64,000 bases of DNA, taken from contig NZ_BJMN01000021.1 of assembly GCF_006539185.1 (NCBI RefSeq), positions 1 through 64,000 on the forward strand. Direction: 5' to 3'. The position numbers were made by a program, and so were the translations under genes. The notes beneath the pieces are model-generated. The model ran no database searches, was not told the DNA's origin, and saw only the letters and a program-made list of their open reading frames with translations. Source of the DNA: Streptomyces gardneri. Its GTDB lineage: Bacteria; Actinomycetota; Actinomycetes; Streptomycetales; Streptomycetaceae. This document shows positions 1-9,583 of this stretch, in pieces; position 1 is the first letter of the stretch; each line of letters starts with the position of its first letter.

Positions 1-1
1 T

Positions 2-650
2 CGTGACGAGCGTCGTGACGAGCGGCCTTCGTTCCGTCGTGATGAGCGCCCCTCCTCCTTCCAGCGTGACGACCGGCGCGACGACAACCGCGGTGGCGGC
101 TTCCGTCGTGATGACAACCGTGGTGGCGGTTCCGGCGGTGGCTTCCGTCGTGACGACAACCGTGGCGGTGGCACGGGCGGCGGCTTCCGTCGTGACGAGC
201 GCCCCTCCTCCTTCCAGCGTGACGACCGGCGCGACGACAACCGCGGTGGTGGCGGCTTCCGTCGTGACGACCGTCGTGATGACAACCGTGGTGGTGGCGG
301 CTTCCGACGCGACGAGCGGCCCTCCTCGTACCAGCGTGACGACCGTCGTGACGACAACCGCGGTGGTGGGTTCCGTCGGGACGACAACCGTGGCGGCGGC
401 ACCGGTGGTGGCTTCCGTCGTGATGAGCGGCCCTCCTCCTTCCAGCGTGACGACCGTCGCGATGACAACCGCGGTGGTGGCGGCTTCCGGCGTGACGAGC
501 GTCGTGACGAGCGGCCTCCCTTCCGTCGGGACGACCGGCGTGACGACAGCCGTGGCGGTGGCTTCCGCCGCGACGACCGGCGTGACGGCGACCGCGGTGG
601 GTTCCGTGGGCGGGACGACCGGGGCGGCTACGGGGCGCGTGACGACCGTG
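2..650 (+). repeat. Degenerate tandem coding repeat (Arg-Arg-Asp-Asp / Arg-Gly-Gly units)
   Basis: Repeated DNA words such as cgtgacgaccgtcgtgac, gacaaccgcggtggtggc and gagcgcccctcctccttcc recur about every 90-120 bp, each copy differing by a few bases. They encode RRDD, DNRGGGG and ERPSSFQ blocks. Such in-frame repeats expand and contract readily, so copy number probably varies between strains. Confidence 0.85.
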
Positions 651-1528
651 ACCGGGACCGTGGCGACCGTGCGCCGATCAAGCGGCTGCCGATCCCGCCG
701 GAGGTCACCGGTGACGAGATCGACGCGGACGTGCGTCAGGAGCTCATGAGCCTGCCCAAGGGGCTGGCCGAGGACGTCTCGCGCAACCTCGTCATGGTCG
801 CCCAGCTGATCGACGACGAGCCGGAGAAGGCGTACGAGTACTCCCGGGTCGCCCTGCGGCTCGCGTCGCGTGTCGCGGCCGTGCGCGAGGCCGCCGGCTT
901 CGCCGCGTACGCCACGCAGAAGTACTCCGAGGCGCTGGCCGAGTTCCGTGCCGCGCGGCGGATGAGCGGTGGCGTCGAGCTGTGGCCCGTCATGGCCGAC
1001 TGCGAGCGCGGCCTGGGCCGCCCCGAGCGGGCGCTGGCGATGGCCGGCGAGCCCGAGGTGCAGAAGCTGGACAAGGCCGGACAGGTCGAGATGCGGCTCG
1101 TGGCCGCCGGCGCCCGTCGTGACCTGGGTCAGCTGGACGCCGCCATCGTGACGCTGCAGAGCCCCGAGCTGGCGTCCGGCGCCGTTCACCCGTGGACCGC
1201 GCGTCTCCGGTACGCCTACGCCGACGCCCTGCTCGCCGCCGGACGCGAGAGCGAGGCGCGGGACTGGTTCGCCAAGGCCCTGGAGTCCGACAAGGACGGC
1301 GTCACGGACGCCTCGGACCGGCTCGCCGAGCTGGACGGCATCGAGTTCGTGGACGCCTTCGACGACTCGGACGACGAGGACGATGTCGAGGGCATCGAAG
1401 ACGTCGAGGACGATGTCGAGGACGTCGAGGATGCGGACGACGTCGAGGACGTCGAGGGTGGGATCGTCGATGTCGCGGATGACGTCGACGATGTCGAGGA
1501 CGTCGACGTCGACGGCGACGACCGTTGA
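2..1528 (+). CDS. TPR-repeat protein with Arg/Asp/Gly-rich N-terminal repeats (5'-truncated by window edge)
   Basis: The reading frame is open from base 2, so the start lies outside the window. The first 215 or so visible residues are a low-complexity array of units such as FRRDDRRDDNRGGGG and FRRDERPSSFQRDD. A helical globular part follows (about residues 225-450) with spaced Ala/Leu/Tyr pairs typical of tetratricopeptide repeats. The last 60 residues are almost pure Asp/Glu/Val built from DVED units. The protein is therefore a basic/acidic disordered tail at one end and an acidic tail at the other around a TPR scaffold. Function is unknown; TPR folds mediate protein contacts, and RGG-like arms often bind RNA, which here is inference only. 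A long open frame in another register over 3-749 is a shadow created by the repeat. The gene ends at a strong bidirectional hairpin. Confidence 0.85.
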   Translation, partial: RDERRDERPSFRRDERPSSFQRDDRRDDNRGGGFRRDDNRGGGSGGGFRRDDNRGGGTGGGFRRDERPSSFQRDDRRDDNRGGGGFRRDDRRDDNRGGGGFRRDERPSSYQRDDRRDDNRGGGFRRDDNRGGGTGGGFRRDERPSSFQRDDRRDDNRGGGGFRRDERRDERPPFRRDDRRDDSRGGGFRRDDRRDGDRGGFRGRDDRGGYGARDDRDRDRGDRAPIKRLPIPPEVTGDEIDADVRQELMSLPKGLAEDVSRNLVMVAQLIDDEPEKAYEYSRVALRLASRVAAVREAAGFAAYATQKYSEALAEFRAARRMSGGVELWPVMADCERGLGRPERALAMAGEPEVQKLDKAGQVEMRLVAAGARRDLGQLDAAIVTLQSPELASGAVHPWTARLRYAYADALLAAGRESEARDWFAKALESDKDGVTDASDRLAELDGIEFVDAFDDSDDEDDVEGIEDVEDDVEDVEDADDVEDVEGGIVDVADDVDDVEDVDVDGDDR

Positions 1529-1544
1529 TCCGTTGAACATGTGA

Positions 1545-1576
1545 GAAGGGCGGCACCCCTCGGGGTGCCGCCCTTC
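1545..1576. terminator. Bidirectional hairpin terminator between TPR gene and DUF1015 gene
   Basis: A 15-bp perfect stem (gaagggcggcacccc at 1545-1559 pairing with 1562-1576) with a 2-base formal loop. It sits between two convergent genes, 17 bases past one stop and 14 bases before the other, so it can stop transcripts from both sides. Confidence 0.85.
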
Positions 1577-1589
1577 TTCGTTTCCGGGC

Positions 1590-2885
1590 TCAGTCCAGCG
1601 CGAGGCTTCTCAGGACCAGGCCGGTCGCGGGCTTCGGGCCGAACGAGGTCGACTTGCGGGGCATCGTCACGCCCTGGCGGGCCAGGTCCCGTACGACCTC
1701 TTCGCGTACCGGGTGCATCAGGACCGCCGTACCGCCGCGGCGCTCCGCCTGGGCGACCGCGGCCTCGGTGTCGTGGATGTAGGCGATGTCCTCGGGCGCG
1801 TCCGGGATGTGCCAGATCTGCTCCAGAAGAGTGGAGTGCAGGACGGTCGCGTCCAGGGTGCGCCAGGCCTCGGGGCGGTCCGCGCGGATCGTCCGGTCGA
1901 GGAGGGTGGGGTCCGGGCGGTCCAGGAGATGGAAGGCGCCGTCACCCGCGAGGAGGAACGCGTTGCCTTCGGCCGCCGCGGTGGCCAGGGCCTCCAGGGC
2001 CATCGGCAGGGGGCGCTCGATCCGGCGTACCCGGAAGGAGTCGCCGAGGGCCGCCAGGGCGTCGGCGACCGGCAGGCGATTGAGGAGGCGGTGGATGGCG
2101 CGGACCCGCAGGGGATAGCGGGCGGTGTCGATGAGGAGGACCAGGCCGTAGTTCCAGGGGCCGGGAGCGGTGTGCTCCTCGCGCAGCCGCAGATACGTCG
2201 CCCAGCGGTGGTGGCCGTCCGCGATGAGGGCCTGGTGCCGGCGGAGCTCCTCGGCGACGGTGGCCTGTTCGGCCGGGTCGGTGACCGCCCAGAGACGGTG
2301 GTGGAAGCCGTCCTCCGTGGTGGTGGAGAGCAGGGGCTCGCGGAGCACGGCGCGCTCGATGACGGCGTCGGCGCCGCCGTCGTCCTCCCCGACGTAGGTG
2401 AGGAGCAGGGGCTCCAGATTGGCGGCCGTGGTCCGCATGAGGGCGGCACGGTCCTCGACCACGTGCGGCATGACGTCCTCGTGCGGGAGGACCACGCCCT
2501 CGTCCGGGGTGGAGAGCTCCAGGGCACCGATGATGCCGCGCTGGAGGATGCCGTCGCCGCTCTGCTCGTACACGTAGAGCGCGGGTTCCGGGTCCGGGGC
2601 GAGGACGCCGTCGGCGAGCCAGCGGTCGAGGGTGACGGCGGCCTTGCGGTGGCGGGTGCCGGCGGTGATGGCCTGCGGGAGGATCAGCCGGACGATGTTG
2701 TGGGGGTCGGCCGATTCCAGATGGAGAAGTCCGTCAGGTCGTACGACGACGTCGTAGGGCGGGGACGTCACGGCGGCGAGGCTGCCGACCCGCTCGGGGA
2801 CGTAACGGAGTCCGCGGAACGGGGCCAGGCGCAGCCCTGCGTCGTCGTCGCGGACAGCGTCGGCCGCGTGACCTGAGGTGTTCAT
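1590..2885 (-). CDS. DUF1015 family protein
   Basis: 431 residues. Recognised as DUF1015 from its overall pattern: an N-terminal LAPFRGLRYVPERVG segment, then SPPYDVV, later DGHHRWATYLRLREE and a C-terminal VMPRKSTSFGPKP motif. The DGHHR motif and the Lys near the C-terminus are the conserved points of this family, whose biochemical role is not established. The start chosen is the ATG at 2885; an ATG at 2912 in frame would add nine residues, and neither has a clear ribosome binding site. It is transcribed divergently from the HAD phosphatase, with about 80 bases between them. The frame stays open far upstream, but that extension is the antisense of the HAD gene. Confidence 0.85.
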   Translation of the reverse strand: MNTSGHAADAVRDDDAGLRLAPFRGLRYVPERVGSLAAVTSPPYDVVVRPDGLLHLESADPHNIVRLILPQAITAGTRHRKAAVTLDRWLADGVLAPDPEPALYVYEQSGDGILQRGIIGALELSTPDEGVVLPHEDVMPHVVEDRAALMRTTAANLEPLLLTYVGEDDGGADAVIERAVLREPLLSTTTEDGFHHRLWAVTDPAEQATVAEELRRHQALIADGHHRWATYLRLREEHTAPGPWNYGLVLLIDTARYPLRVRAIHRLLNRLPVADALAALGDSFRVRRIERPLPMALEALATAAAEGNAFLLAGDGAFHLLDRPDPTLLDRTIRADRPEAWRTLDATVLHSTLLEQIWHIPDAPEDIAYIHDTEAAVAQAERRGGTAVLMHPVREEVVRDLARQGVTMPRKSTSFGPKPATGLVLRSLALD

Positions 2886-2967
2886 CTCGACATCGTATGT
2901 GGGCGCGGCCATGAGCGATGATCGGGGGAGCGGGGGAGACTTCACCCGGCGAGGCGAGGAGTGAGCG

Positions 2968-4044
2968 GTGACGGTGCGGAACGGCCAGGGGCAGCACGAC
3001 GGTGGCGGCAGGAGGCTTCCGGGGAGCAGCGCGGTGGCGTTGAGCGCGGCGTACGACACGGCGCTCCTCGACCTGGACGGTGTCGTGTACGCGGGCGGGG
3101 AGGCCATCCCGTACGCGGTCGAGGCGCTCGGTGTGGCGCGCGAGGGCGGCATGCACCTGGCGTACGTCACCAACAACGCGCTGCGGACGCCGGAGGAGGT
3201 GGCGACGCACCTCACCGACCTCGGTGTGCCGGCGGTGGCCGGGGACGTGGTCACCTCGGCGCAGGCGGTCGCGCGGCTGATCGCCGAGGAAGTGCCGCCG
3301 GGGTCGAGGGTGTTGGTCGTCGGGGGCGAAGGGCTCCGGGTGGCGCTGCGTGAGCGGGGGCTCGTGCCGGTGGAGTCGGCGGACTTCGAGCCGGCGGCGG
3401 TCGTCCAGGGGTACGGGGGCCCGGACCTGCCGTGGGGGCGGTTCGCGGAGGCCGCGTACGCGGTGCAGCGCGGGGTGCCGTGGTACGCCTCGAACACCGA
3501 CCTGACGATTCCGGGTGCGCGGGGGATCGGGCCGGGGAACGGTGCCGCGGTGGAGGTCGTCCGGATCGCGTCGGGGGGTCGTGCGGAGCCGAAGGTCGCG
3601 GGGAAGCCGCTGCCGCCGATGCACCGGGAGACGGTGCTGCGGACGGGGGCCGCGCGGCCGCTGGTGGTGGGGGACCGGCTGGACACGGACATCGAGGGTG
3701 CGTTCAACGGCGGGGTGGACTCGCTGCTCGTCCTCACCGGGGTGACGGATGTGGCGCAGTTGCTGACGGCGGTGCCGGAGCATCGGCCGACGTATGTGGC
3801 GGCGGATCTGCGGGGGTTGCTGGTGGGTCAGCCGGAGGTCGCCGAGGGAGCGGGTGGAGTCGTCGCCTGCGGGGCGTGGCGGGCGTCCGTGAGCGGGGGC
3901 GAGTTGGTACTGGAGGCGGCGTCCGAGGCGCGCGCGGACGTGATGGACGGGGTGCGGGCCTTGTGCGGGGCCGCGTGGTCGGCCGCGGGGGACGGGGTGT
4001 GCGGGGCGGACGCGGGGAAGGCGCTGGCGTCGCTGGGGTGGTGA
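2968..4044 (+). CDS. HAD-IIA (NagD-like) sugar phosphatase family protein
   Basis: 358 residues with the four HAD phosphatase motifs: DLDG with nucleophile Asp35 and acid/base Asp37, a TNN motif near residue 70, a Lys in an EPKVAGKP context near 212, and GDRLDTD near 235. The family hydrolyses small phosphorylated metabolites (sugar phosphates, glycerol phosphate, pyridoxal phosphate); the substrate here cannot be told. The GTG start is supported by aggag six bases upstream. Residues 1-26 are a non-conserved Gly/His-rich lead and 285-358 a GC-monotonous tail beyond the usual ~260-residue family length. It stands alone between a divergent gene and the siderophore operon. Confidence 0.88.
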   Translation: MTVRNGQGQHDGGGRRLPGSSAVALSAAYDTALLDLDGVVYAGGEAIPYAVEALGVAREGGMHLAYVTNNALRTPEEVATHLTDLGVPAVAGDVVTSAQAVARLIAEEVPPGSRVLVVGGEGLRVALRERGLVPVESADFEPAAVVQGYGGPDLPWGRFAEAAYAVQRGVPWYASNTDLTIPGARGIGPGNGAAVEVVRIASGGRAEPKVAGKPLPPMHRETVLRTGAARPLVVGDRLDTDIEGAFNGGVDSLLVLTGVTDVAQLLTAVPEHRPTYVAADLRGLLVGQPEVAEGAGGVVACGAWRASVSGGELVLEAASEARADVMDGVRALCGAAWSAAGDGVCGADAGKALASLGW

Positions 4045-4101
4045 CGCTGGGGTGGTGACGCGGCGGGTCGATGGGGTCGTCGCTCGGGCGAGGGTAAGAA
4101 A

Positions 4102-4120
4102 ATTGGGTAGGCTAACCTAA
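4102..4120. promoter_or_regulatory. Candidate iron box (DmdR1/IdeR/DtxR operator) before the siderophore importer
   Basis: The sequence attgggtaggctaacctaa matches the DtxR/IdeR-family 19-bp palindrome (ttaggttaggctaacctaa) at 16 of 19 positions, with the right half perfect. It ends four bases before the GTG start of the first FecCD permease and contains a plausible -10 (taggct, 4108-4113). Iron-bound repressor here would block the operon, as expected for siderophore uptake. No -35 match is obvious. Confidence 0.82.
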
Positions 4121-4124
4121 CTCC

Positions 4125-5180
4125 GTGTTGGTTGAGAGTCCTTCCCGAGCGAGCGCGGATCCGACGCCCGCCGCCCCGACCGCGACACGGCGGAACTCCG
4201 TGCGTGCCGTCGGGCTGGTGGTGGCCGTCGCGGTCCTGCTGCTGGTCTGTGTCCTGAGCATCATGATCGGTGCCAAGCCGGTGCCGCTCGGAGACGTGTG
4301 GCACGGGCTGTTCGAGAACAGCGGCGTGGGCAACGACGTCGTCATCCATGACGTACGCGTCCCCCGTACCCTCCTCGGGCTGCTCGTCGGGCTCGCCCTC
4401 GGGCTGTCCGGGGCCGTGATGCAGGGGCTGACCCGCAATCCGCTCGCCGAGCCCGGACTGCTCGGGGTGAACGCGGGCGCCGCCGCGGCGGTCGTCTCGG
4501 CCATCGCGTTCCTCGGGGTGGTCGACGTCAAGGAGTACGTCTGGTTCGCCTTCGTGGGAGCCGCGGTCGTCGCCGTCGTCGTCTATCTGCTGGGGGGCAG
4601 CCGCAGCGCCACCCCCGTGCGGCTGGCGCTCGCCGGCACCGCCGCGACCGCCGCGCTCTACGGGTACGTCAACGCCGTCGAGCTGCTCAACTCCGCTGCC
4701 CTCGACCGGATGCGGTTCTGGACGGTCGGCTCGCTCGCCTCCGCCGACATGGCGACGATCCGGCAGGTCGCCCCCTTCATCCTGACCGGGGCCGTCCTCG
4801 CGCTCCTCATCGCGCGGCCCCTGAACGCCATGGAGATGGGCGACGACACCGCCCGGGCCCTCGGCGCGAACATCAACCGGACCCGGGTCGTCGCCATGGT
4901 GGCCGTCACCCTGATGTGCGGAGCCGCGACCGCGGCCTGCGGGCCCATCGTGTTCCTCGGGCTGATGGTCCCGTACATGGTGCGGGCGATCACCGGGCCC
5001 GACATGCGCTGGATCCTGCCGTACGCGGCCGTCCTCGCGCCGGTCCTGCTGCTCGGCTCCGACGTCGTCGGGCGGCTCGTGGCCCGGCCCTCCGAGCTCC
5101 AGGTCGGCATCGTGACCGCTCTCATCGGCGGGCCCGTCTTCATCCGACTCGTACGCCGCAAGAGGATGGCCCAGCTGTGA
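4125..5180 (+). CDS. FecCD-type iron-siderophore ABC transporter permease (first)
   Basis: 351 residues, about nine to ten hydrophobic membrane segments, with the FecCD landmarks VPRTLLGLLVGLALGLSG, GAVMQGLTRNPLAEPG and a C-terminal VFLGLMVPYMVRAITG region. One half of the membrane channel that moves ferric-siderophore across the cytoplasmic membrane. The GTG start has no Shine-Dalgarno sequence; the iron box and a -10-like taggct end only 4-12 bases upstream, suggesting a leaderless mRNA. It overlaps the next permease by four bases (GTGA) and the ATPase follows the same way. No substrate-binding lipoprotein lies in this operon, so the binding protein must be elsewhere. Confidence 0.92.
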   Translation: MLVESPSRASADPTPAAPTATRRNSVRAVGLVVAVAVLLLVCVLSIMIGAKPVPLGDVWHGLFENSGVGNDVVIHDVRVPRTLLGLLVGLALGLSGAVMQGLTRNPLAEPGLLGVNAGAAAAVVSAIAFLGVVDVKEYVWFAFVGAAVVAVVVYLLGGSRSATPVRLALAGTAATAALYGYVNAVELLNSAALDRMRFWTVGSLASADMATIRQVAPFILTGAVLALLIARPLNAMEMGDDTARALGANINRTRVVAMVAVTLMCGAATAACGPIVFLGLMVPYMVRAITGPDMRWILPYAAVLAPVLLLGSDVVGRLVARPSELQVGIVTALIGGPVFIRLVRRKRMAQL

Positions 5181-6211
5181 CCACCAAGACCCTGCGGGCC
5201 GGCGGCGGGTTCTCCGTACGGTACGAGCCCCGGGCCGCGCTCTCCGTCCTCGGCCTGCTCGTGCTCACCGTGGCCGTCGCCGTCGTCCTCATCGGCACCG
5301 GGGACTTCCCCATGACGCCGGGCGAGGTCGTCGACACGCTCCTCGGCAAGGGCACCGTCGTCCAGGAGTTCGCCGTCATGGACCTGCGGCTGCCGCGGGT
5401 CCTCGTCGCCGTCTTCGTCGGCGCGGCGCTCGCCGTCGGCGGGGCCGTCTTCCAGTCGGTCTCCCGCAATCCGCTCGGCAGCCCCGACGTCATCGGCTTC
5501 GGTCAGGGCGCCACCGTCGGCGCGCTCGCGGTCATCGTCCTCTTCCAGGGGGACGCCGCTGCCGCGGCCGGCGGGGCCGTCGTCGGCGGGCTCGTCACCG
5601 GTGTGACGATCTACCTGCTCGCGTGGAAGAAGGGCGTGCACGGCTACCGGCTGGTGCTCGTCGGCATCGGCGCCGCCGCCATGCTCACCTCCGTCATCCA
5701 CTACCTGATCACCAAGGCCAATCTGGTGGACGCCACCCGCGCCACCGTGTGGATGACCGGCTCCCTCGACGGGCGCGACTGGTCGCAGTTCTGGCCGCTG
5801 TTCGCCGTCTGCTGCGTCCTGCTGCCGCTCGTCCTCGGCCACGGCCGGGCCCTGCGCATGCTGGAGATGGGCGACGACGCCGCGTACGCCCTCGGCGTGA
5901 AGGTCGAGCGGACCCGGATCGTCCTCATGGCCTCGGCCGTGCTGCTCGTCGCCGTCGCCACCTCCGCCGCCGGGCCGATCGTCTTCGTGTCGCTGAGCGC
6001 GCCCCAGCTGGCCCGCCGGCTGACCCGGGCGCCCGGCCCCAACCTCGCCGCCTCCGCCCTCATGGGCTCGGCGCTGCTGCTCAGCGCCGACTGGATCGCC
6101 ACCAACGCCTTCGGCGAGCGCCAGCTCCCGGTCGGCGTCGTCACGGGCATCCTCGGCGGCTGCTATCTGCTCTGGCTGCTCGTCACCGAACGCAAGGCGG
6201 GCCGGATATGA
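5177..6211 (+). CDS. FecCD-type iron-siderophore ABC transporter permease (second)
   Basis: 344 residues, second FecCD permease, pairing with the upstream one. Visible landmarks are LPRVLVAVFVGAALAVGG, FQSVSRNPLGSPDVIG and a C-terminal GPIVFVSLSAPQLARRL segment. The start is the GTG that overlaps the TGA of the first permease; the frame is open further upstream but inside the first gene. The last bases overlap the ATPase start as ATGA. Same iron-regulated transcription unit. Confidence 0.92.
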   Translation: MTTKTLRAGGGFSVRYEPRAALSVLGLLVLTVAVAVVLIGTGDFPMTPGEVVDTLLGKGTVVQEFAVMDLRLPRVLVAVFVGAALAVGGAVFQSVSRNPLGSPDVIGFGQGATVGALAVIVLFQGDAAAAAGGAVVGGLVTGVTIYLLAWKKGVHGYRLVLVGIGAAAMLTSVIHYLITKANLVDATRATVWMTGSLDGRDWSQFWPLFAVCCVLLPLVLGHGRALRMLEMGDDAAYALGVKVERTRIVLMASAVLLVAVATSAAGPIVFVSLSAPQLARRLTRAPGPNLAASALMGSALLLSADWIATNAFGERQLPVGVVTGILGGCYLLWLLVTERKAGRI

Positions 6212-7095
6212 CCACGCACGCCAAGAACAAGGACAACAGGAGTACGGGTATGACCGGTCGGCAGAAGCAGCGTCTGAGCGCGGAATCCGTCACCCTCGCG
6301 TACGAGCAGCGGGTCATCGCCCGGGACCTGTCCGTCGAGATCCCCGACAACTCCTTCACCGTCATCGTCGGGCCCAACGCCTGCGGCAAGTCGACCCTGC
6401 TGCGCGCCCTCTCCCGGATGCTGAAGCCCGCCGAGGGGCGGGTCCTGCTCGACGGGGCGTCGATCCACTCGCTGCCCGCCAAGAAGGTCGCCAAGACCCT
6501 CGGCCTGCTGCCCCAGTCCTCGATCGCGCCCGACGGCATCACCGTCGCCGACCTCGTCGCCCGCGGCCGCTACCCGCACCAGGGACTGCTGCGCCAGTGG
6601 TCGCCGGAGGACGAGCGGATCGTGCAGGAGTCGATGGCCTCGACCGGCGTCGCCGAGCTGGCCGACCGGTACGTCGACGAGCTCTCCGGCGGGCAGCGCC
6701 AGCGCGTCTGGATCGCCATGGCGCTCGCCCAGCAGACGCCGCTGCTGCTCCTCGACGAGCCGACGACCTTCCTCGACATCCAGCACCAGATCGACGTCCT
6801 CGACCTCTGCGCCGAGCTGCACGAGACGCAGGGCCGGACGCTCGTCGCCGTCCTGCACGACCTCAACCACGCGGCCCGGTACGCGACCCACCTCATCGCC
6901 GTCCGCGGCGGCGAGGTCGTCGCCGAGGGCCCGCCGTCCGAGGTCGTCACGGCCGAGCTCGTCGAGCGGGTCTTCGGGCTGCGCTGCCAGGTCATCGAGG
7001 ACCCGGAGACCGGCACGCCGCTCGTCGTACCGGCCGGGCGCAAGGCGCGGGCCCGTGACACCGGGGCCGCTCAGAAGCCCGCCCTACAGAAGTGA
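6208..7095 (+). CDS. Iron-siderophore ABC transporter ATP-binding protein
   Basis: 295 residues with a complete ABC ATPase set: Walker A GPNACGKST, a Q-loop LLPQSS, signature LSGGQRQRVW, Walker B LLLLDEPTTFLD and switch HDLNHA. FepC/FhuC-type, powers the two permeases. The ATG at 6208 overlaps the preceding stop (ATGA); an ATG at 6250 has a better ribosome site (aggag seven bases upstream) and would give a 281-residue product starting MTGRQKQR, so both starts are possible. The 3' end overlaps the convergent SCP2 gene by 12 bases, and there is no visible terminator between them. Confidence 0.93.
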   Translation: MTTHAKNKDNRSTGMTGRQKQRLSAESVTLAYEQRVIARDLSVEIPDNSFTVIVGPNACGKSTLLRALSRMLKPAEGRVLLDGASIHSLPAKKVAKTLGLLPQSSIAPDGITVADLVARGRYPHQGLLRQWSPEDERIVQESMASTGVAELADRYVDELSGGQRQRVWIAMALAQQTPLLLLDEPTTFLDIQHQIDVLDLCAELHETQGRTLVAVLHDLNHAARYATHLIAVRGGEVVAEGPPSEVVTAELVERVFGLRCQVIEDPETGTPLVVPAGRKARARDTGAAQKPALQK

Positions 7096-7431
7096 GCGCA
7101 GCTTCAGCAGGTCGCGGAAGCCGGCCTCCAGCCTGACCCGGCCGGAGGCCCAGGCCTTCGCGAAGTTCAGCTCGCCGCCGACCATCGCCACCAGGTCGTC
7201 GCCGGTCATCGCGAGCCGGATCTGCGCCTTCGCCGGCGGCGGGCCGGGGACCGTGCCCTCGACCTCGATCCGGCCGTCCGCGAGACGGCCGGTGAAGGTC
7301 GTGTCGAGGTCCGTGATGTGGCAGCTCAGGGTGCGGTCGAGCGCGGTCGCGCCCCGCACGTCGCCGTCGGCCCGCGCGAGACTGTCCGAAAGTCTGTCCA
7401 GTGCGCCACGGCACTCAGTGATCGTCGCCAT
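7084..7431 (-). CDS. SCP2 sterol-carrier-like domain protein
   Basis: 115 residues. Pattern fits the small SCP2-type proteins of Streptomyces: an N-terminal helix, LDRTLSCHITDLDTTFTG, then the strand-rich VEGTVPGPPPAKAQIRLAM and the closing GELNFAKAWASGRVRLEAG. The SCP2 fold is a hydrophobic pocket for lipids or acyl groups; the ligand is not known here. Start at ATG 7431 leaves 42 bases to the divergent small gene. It converges on, and overlaps by 12 bases, the siderophore ATPase gene. Confidence 0.8.
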   Translation of the reverse strand: MATITECRGALDRLSDSLARADGDVRGATALDRTLSCHITDLDTTFTGRLADGRIEVEGTVPGPPPAKAQIRLAMTGDDLVAMVGGELNFAKAWASGRVRLEAGFRDLLKLRSLL

Positions 7432-7473
7432 CGCCGTCGACCGTACCTCAGGGCTTCGCGATAGCGTCGGGGG

Positions 7474-7749
7474 ATGAGCGACGCGACGACCGAGCAGGGG
7501 CCCGACGAGCGAGAAGCCGCGGGGGCCGCCGAGGACCACGAACCCGCCGCGCCCGCGCCGCTCGGCATCGCCCGGGAGCTCACCGGCCACGCCGCCGTCG
7601 ACGCCCACCTGGCGCGTCTCGCCGAGGTGGACCACCTCCCGGCGGACGGACACCTGGAGGTGTACGAGGATGTACACCGTGGACTGCGCGCCGAGCTGAC
7701 CTCGCTCGACGCGCACCCCGCCCCCCGTCCGCACGACAACAGGAGCTGA
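7474..7749 (+). CDS. Small acidic conserved protein of unknown function
   Basis: 91 residues, N-terminal half rich in Glu/Asp/Ala/Pro and likely disordered, then a more ordered helix with AVDAHLARLAEVDHLP and VYEDVHRGLRAEL. No catalytic motif or membrane segment is seen. It lies seven bases before tlyA and probably forms one transcription unit with tlyA, nadK and recN. I recall similar small ORFs upstream of tlyA in other Streptomyces. Confident that it is a gene from spacing and codon bias, not about function. Confidence 0.7.
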   Translation: MSDATTEQGPDEREAAGAAEDHEPAAPAPLGIARELTGHAAVDAHLARLAEVDHLPADGHLEVYEDVHRGLRAELTSLDAHPAPRPHDNRS

Positions 7750-7756
7750 ACCGAAC

Positions 7757-8568
<812 letters not shown>

Positions 8569-8572
<4 letters not shown>

Positions 8573-9489
8573 GCTCGACAGCAGCACCATCGGGAACATC
8601 GCGCACCGTCTTCCTGCTCGCGCACACGGGCAGGCCCGCCGCCGTGCGCAGCGCCGAACTGGTCGTCCTGGGGCTGCTGCGCTGCGGCATCGGCGTCCGC
8701 GTCCTGGAGGCCGAGGCCTCGGACCTGCCACTGCCGCCGTCCGTCGAGAAGGTGCCGGAGGCCTGCTCCGACGCCCTCGACGGCTGTGAACTCCTCGTCG
8801 TCCTCGGCGGCGACGGCACCCTGCTGCGCGGCGCCGAGTTCTCCCGCGCCTCCGGGGTGCCGATGCTCGGCGTCAACCTGGGCCGGGTCGGCTTCCTCGC
8901 GGAGGCCGAGCGCGACGACCTCGACAAGGTCGTCGACCGGGTCGTGACGAAGGCGTACGAGGTCGAGGAGCGCATGACCCTCGACGTCGTCGTGTACGAG
9001 AACGGCGACGTCCTGCACCGGGACTGGGCGCTCAACGAGGCGGCCGTCCAGAAGGTGTCCCCGGAGCGGATGCTGGAGGTCGTGCTCGCGATCGACGGCC
9101 GCCCGGTCACCGGCTTCGGCTGCGACGGGGTGATCTGCGCGACACCGACCGGCTCCACCGCCTACGCCTTCTCGGCGGGCGGACCGGTCGTCTGGCCGGA
9201 GGTCGAGGCCCTGCTCATGGTCCCCATCGGGGCCCACGCGCTGTTCGCCAAGCCGCTCGTCACCACCCCCGAGTCGGTCCTCACCGTCGAGGTCGAGCCG
9301 CACACCCCGCACGGCGTGCTGTGGTGCGACGGGCGGCGGACCGTGGAGCTTCCGGCGGGAGCGCGGGTCGAGGTACGGCGGGGCGCCGTGCCCGTCAGGC
9401 TGGCCCGTCTGCACCACGCCTCCTTCACGGACCGGCTGGTCGCCAAGTTCGCCCTCCCGGTGTCGGGCTGGCGGGGCGCTCCGCACTGA
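8569..9489 (+). CDS. nadK: NAD kinase
   Basis: 306 residues. ATP-dependent phosphorylation of NAD to NADP. The signature GGDGT lies near residue 80, the NE/D-type motif ALNEAAVQK near 160, and TPTGSTAYAFSAGGP, the conserved family block, near 195. The start is a TTG that overlaps the tlyA stop, with ggaggga eight bases upstream; the length fits family members. A conserved neighbour of tlyA and recN in actinobacteria. Confidence 0.95.
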
Positions 9490-9583
9490 CGTACCCCTTG
9501 ACCGGCCTGCCGGGTGCTCGAACGATCGGCGCGCCGGAGAGTTACGGCCGGGGCGATGTCGCATCGGACCAGGGAAACCTCGT

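Noticed and set aside
2..650. Possible CRISPR-like array because of regular repeats
   Set aside because: Units are degenerate, have no constant spacer length, and encode an in-frame protein repeat; no cas genes nearby.
3..749. Long plus-strand ORF of 248 codons rich in Val/Thr/Ser
   Set aside because: It is the +1 shadow of the RRDD/RGG repeat: the frame starting at base 2 continues without a stop into the TPR protein and has the right third-base bias.
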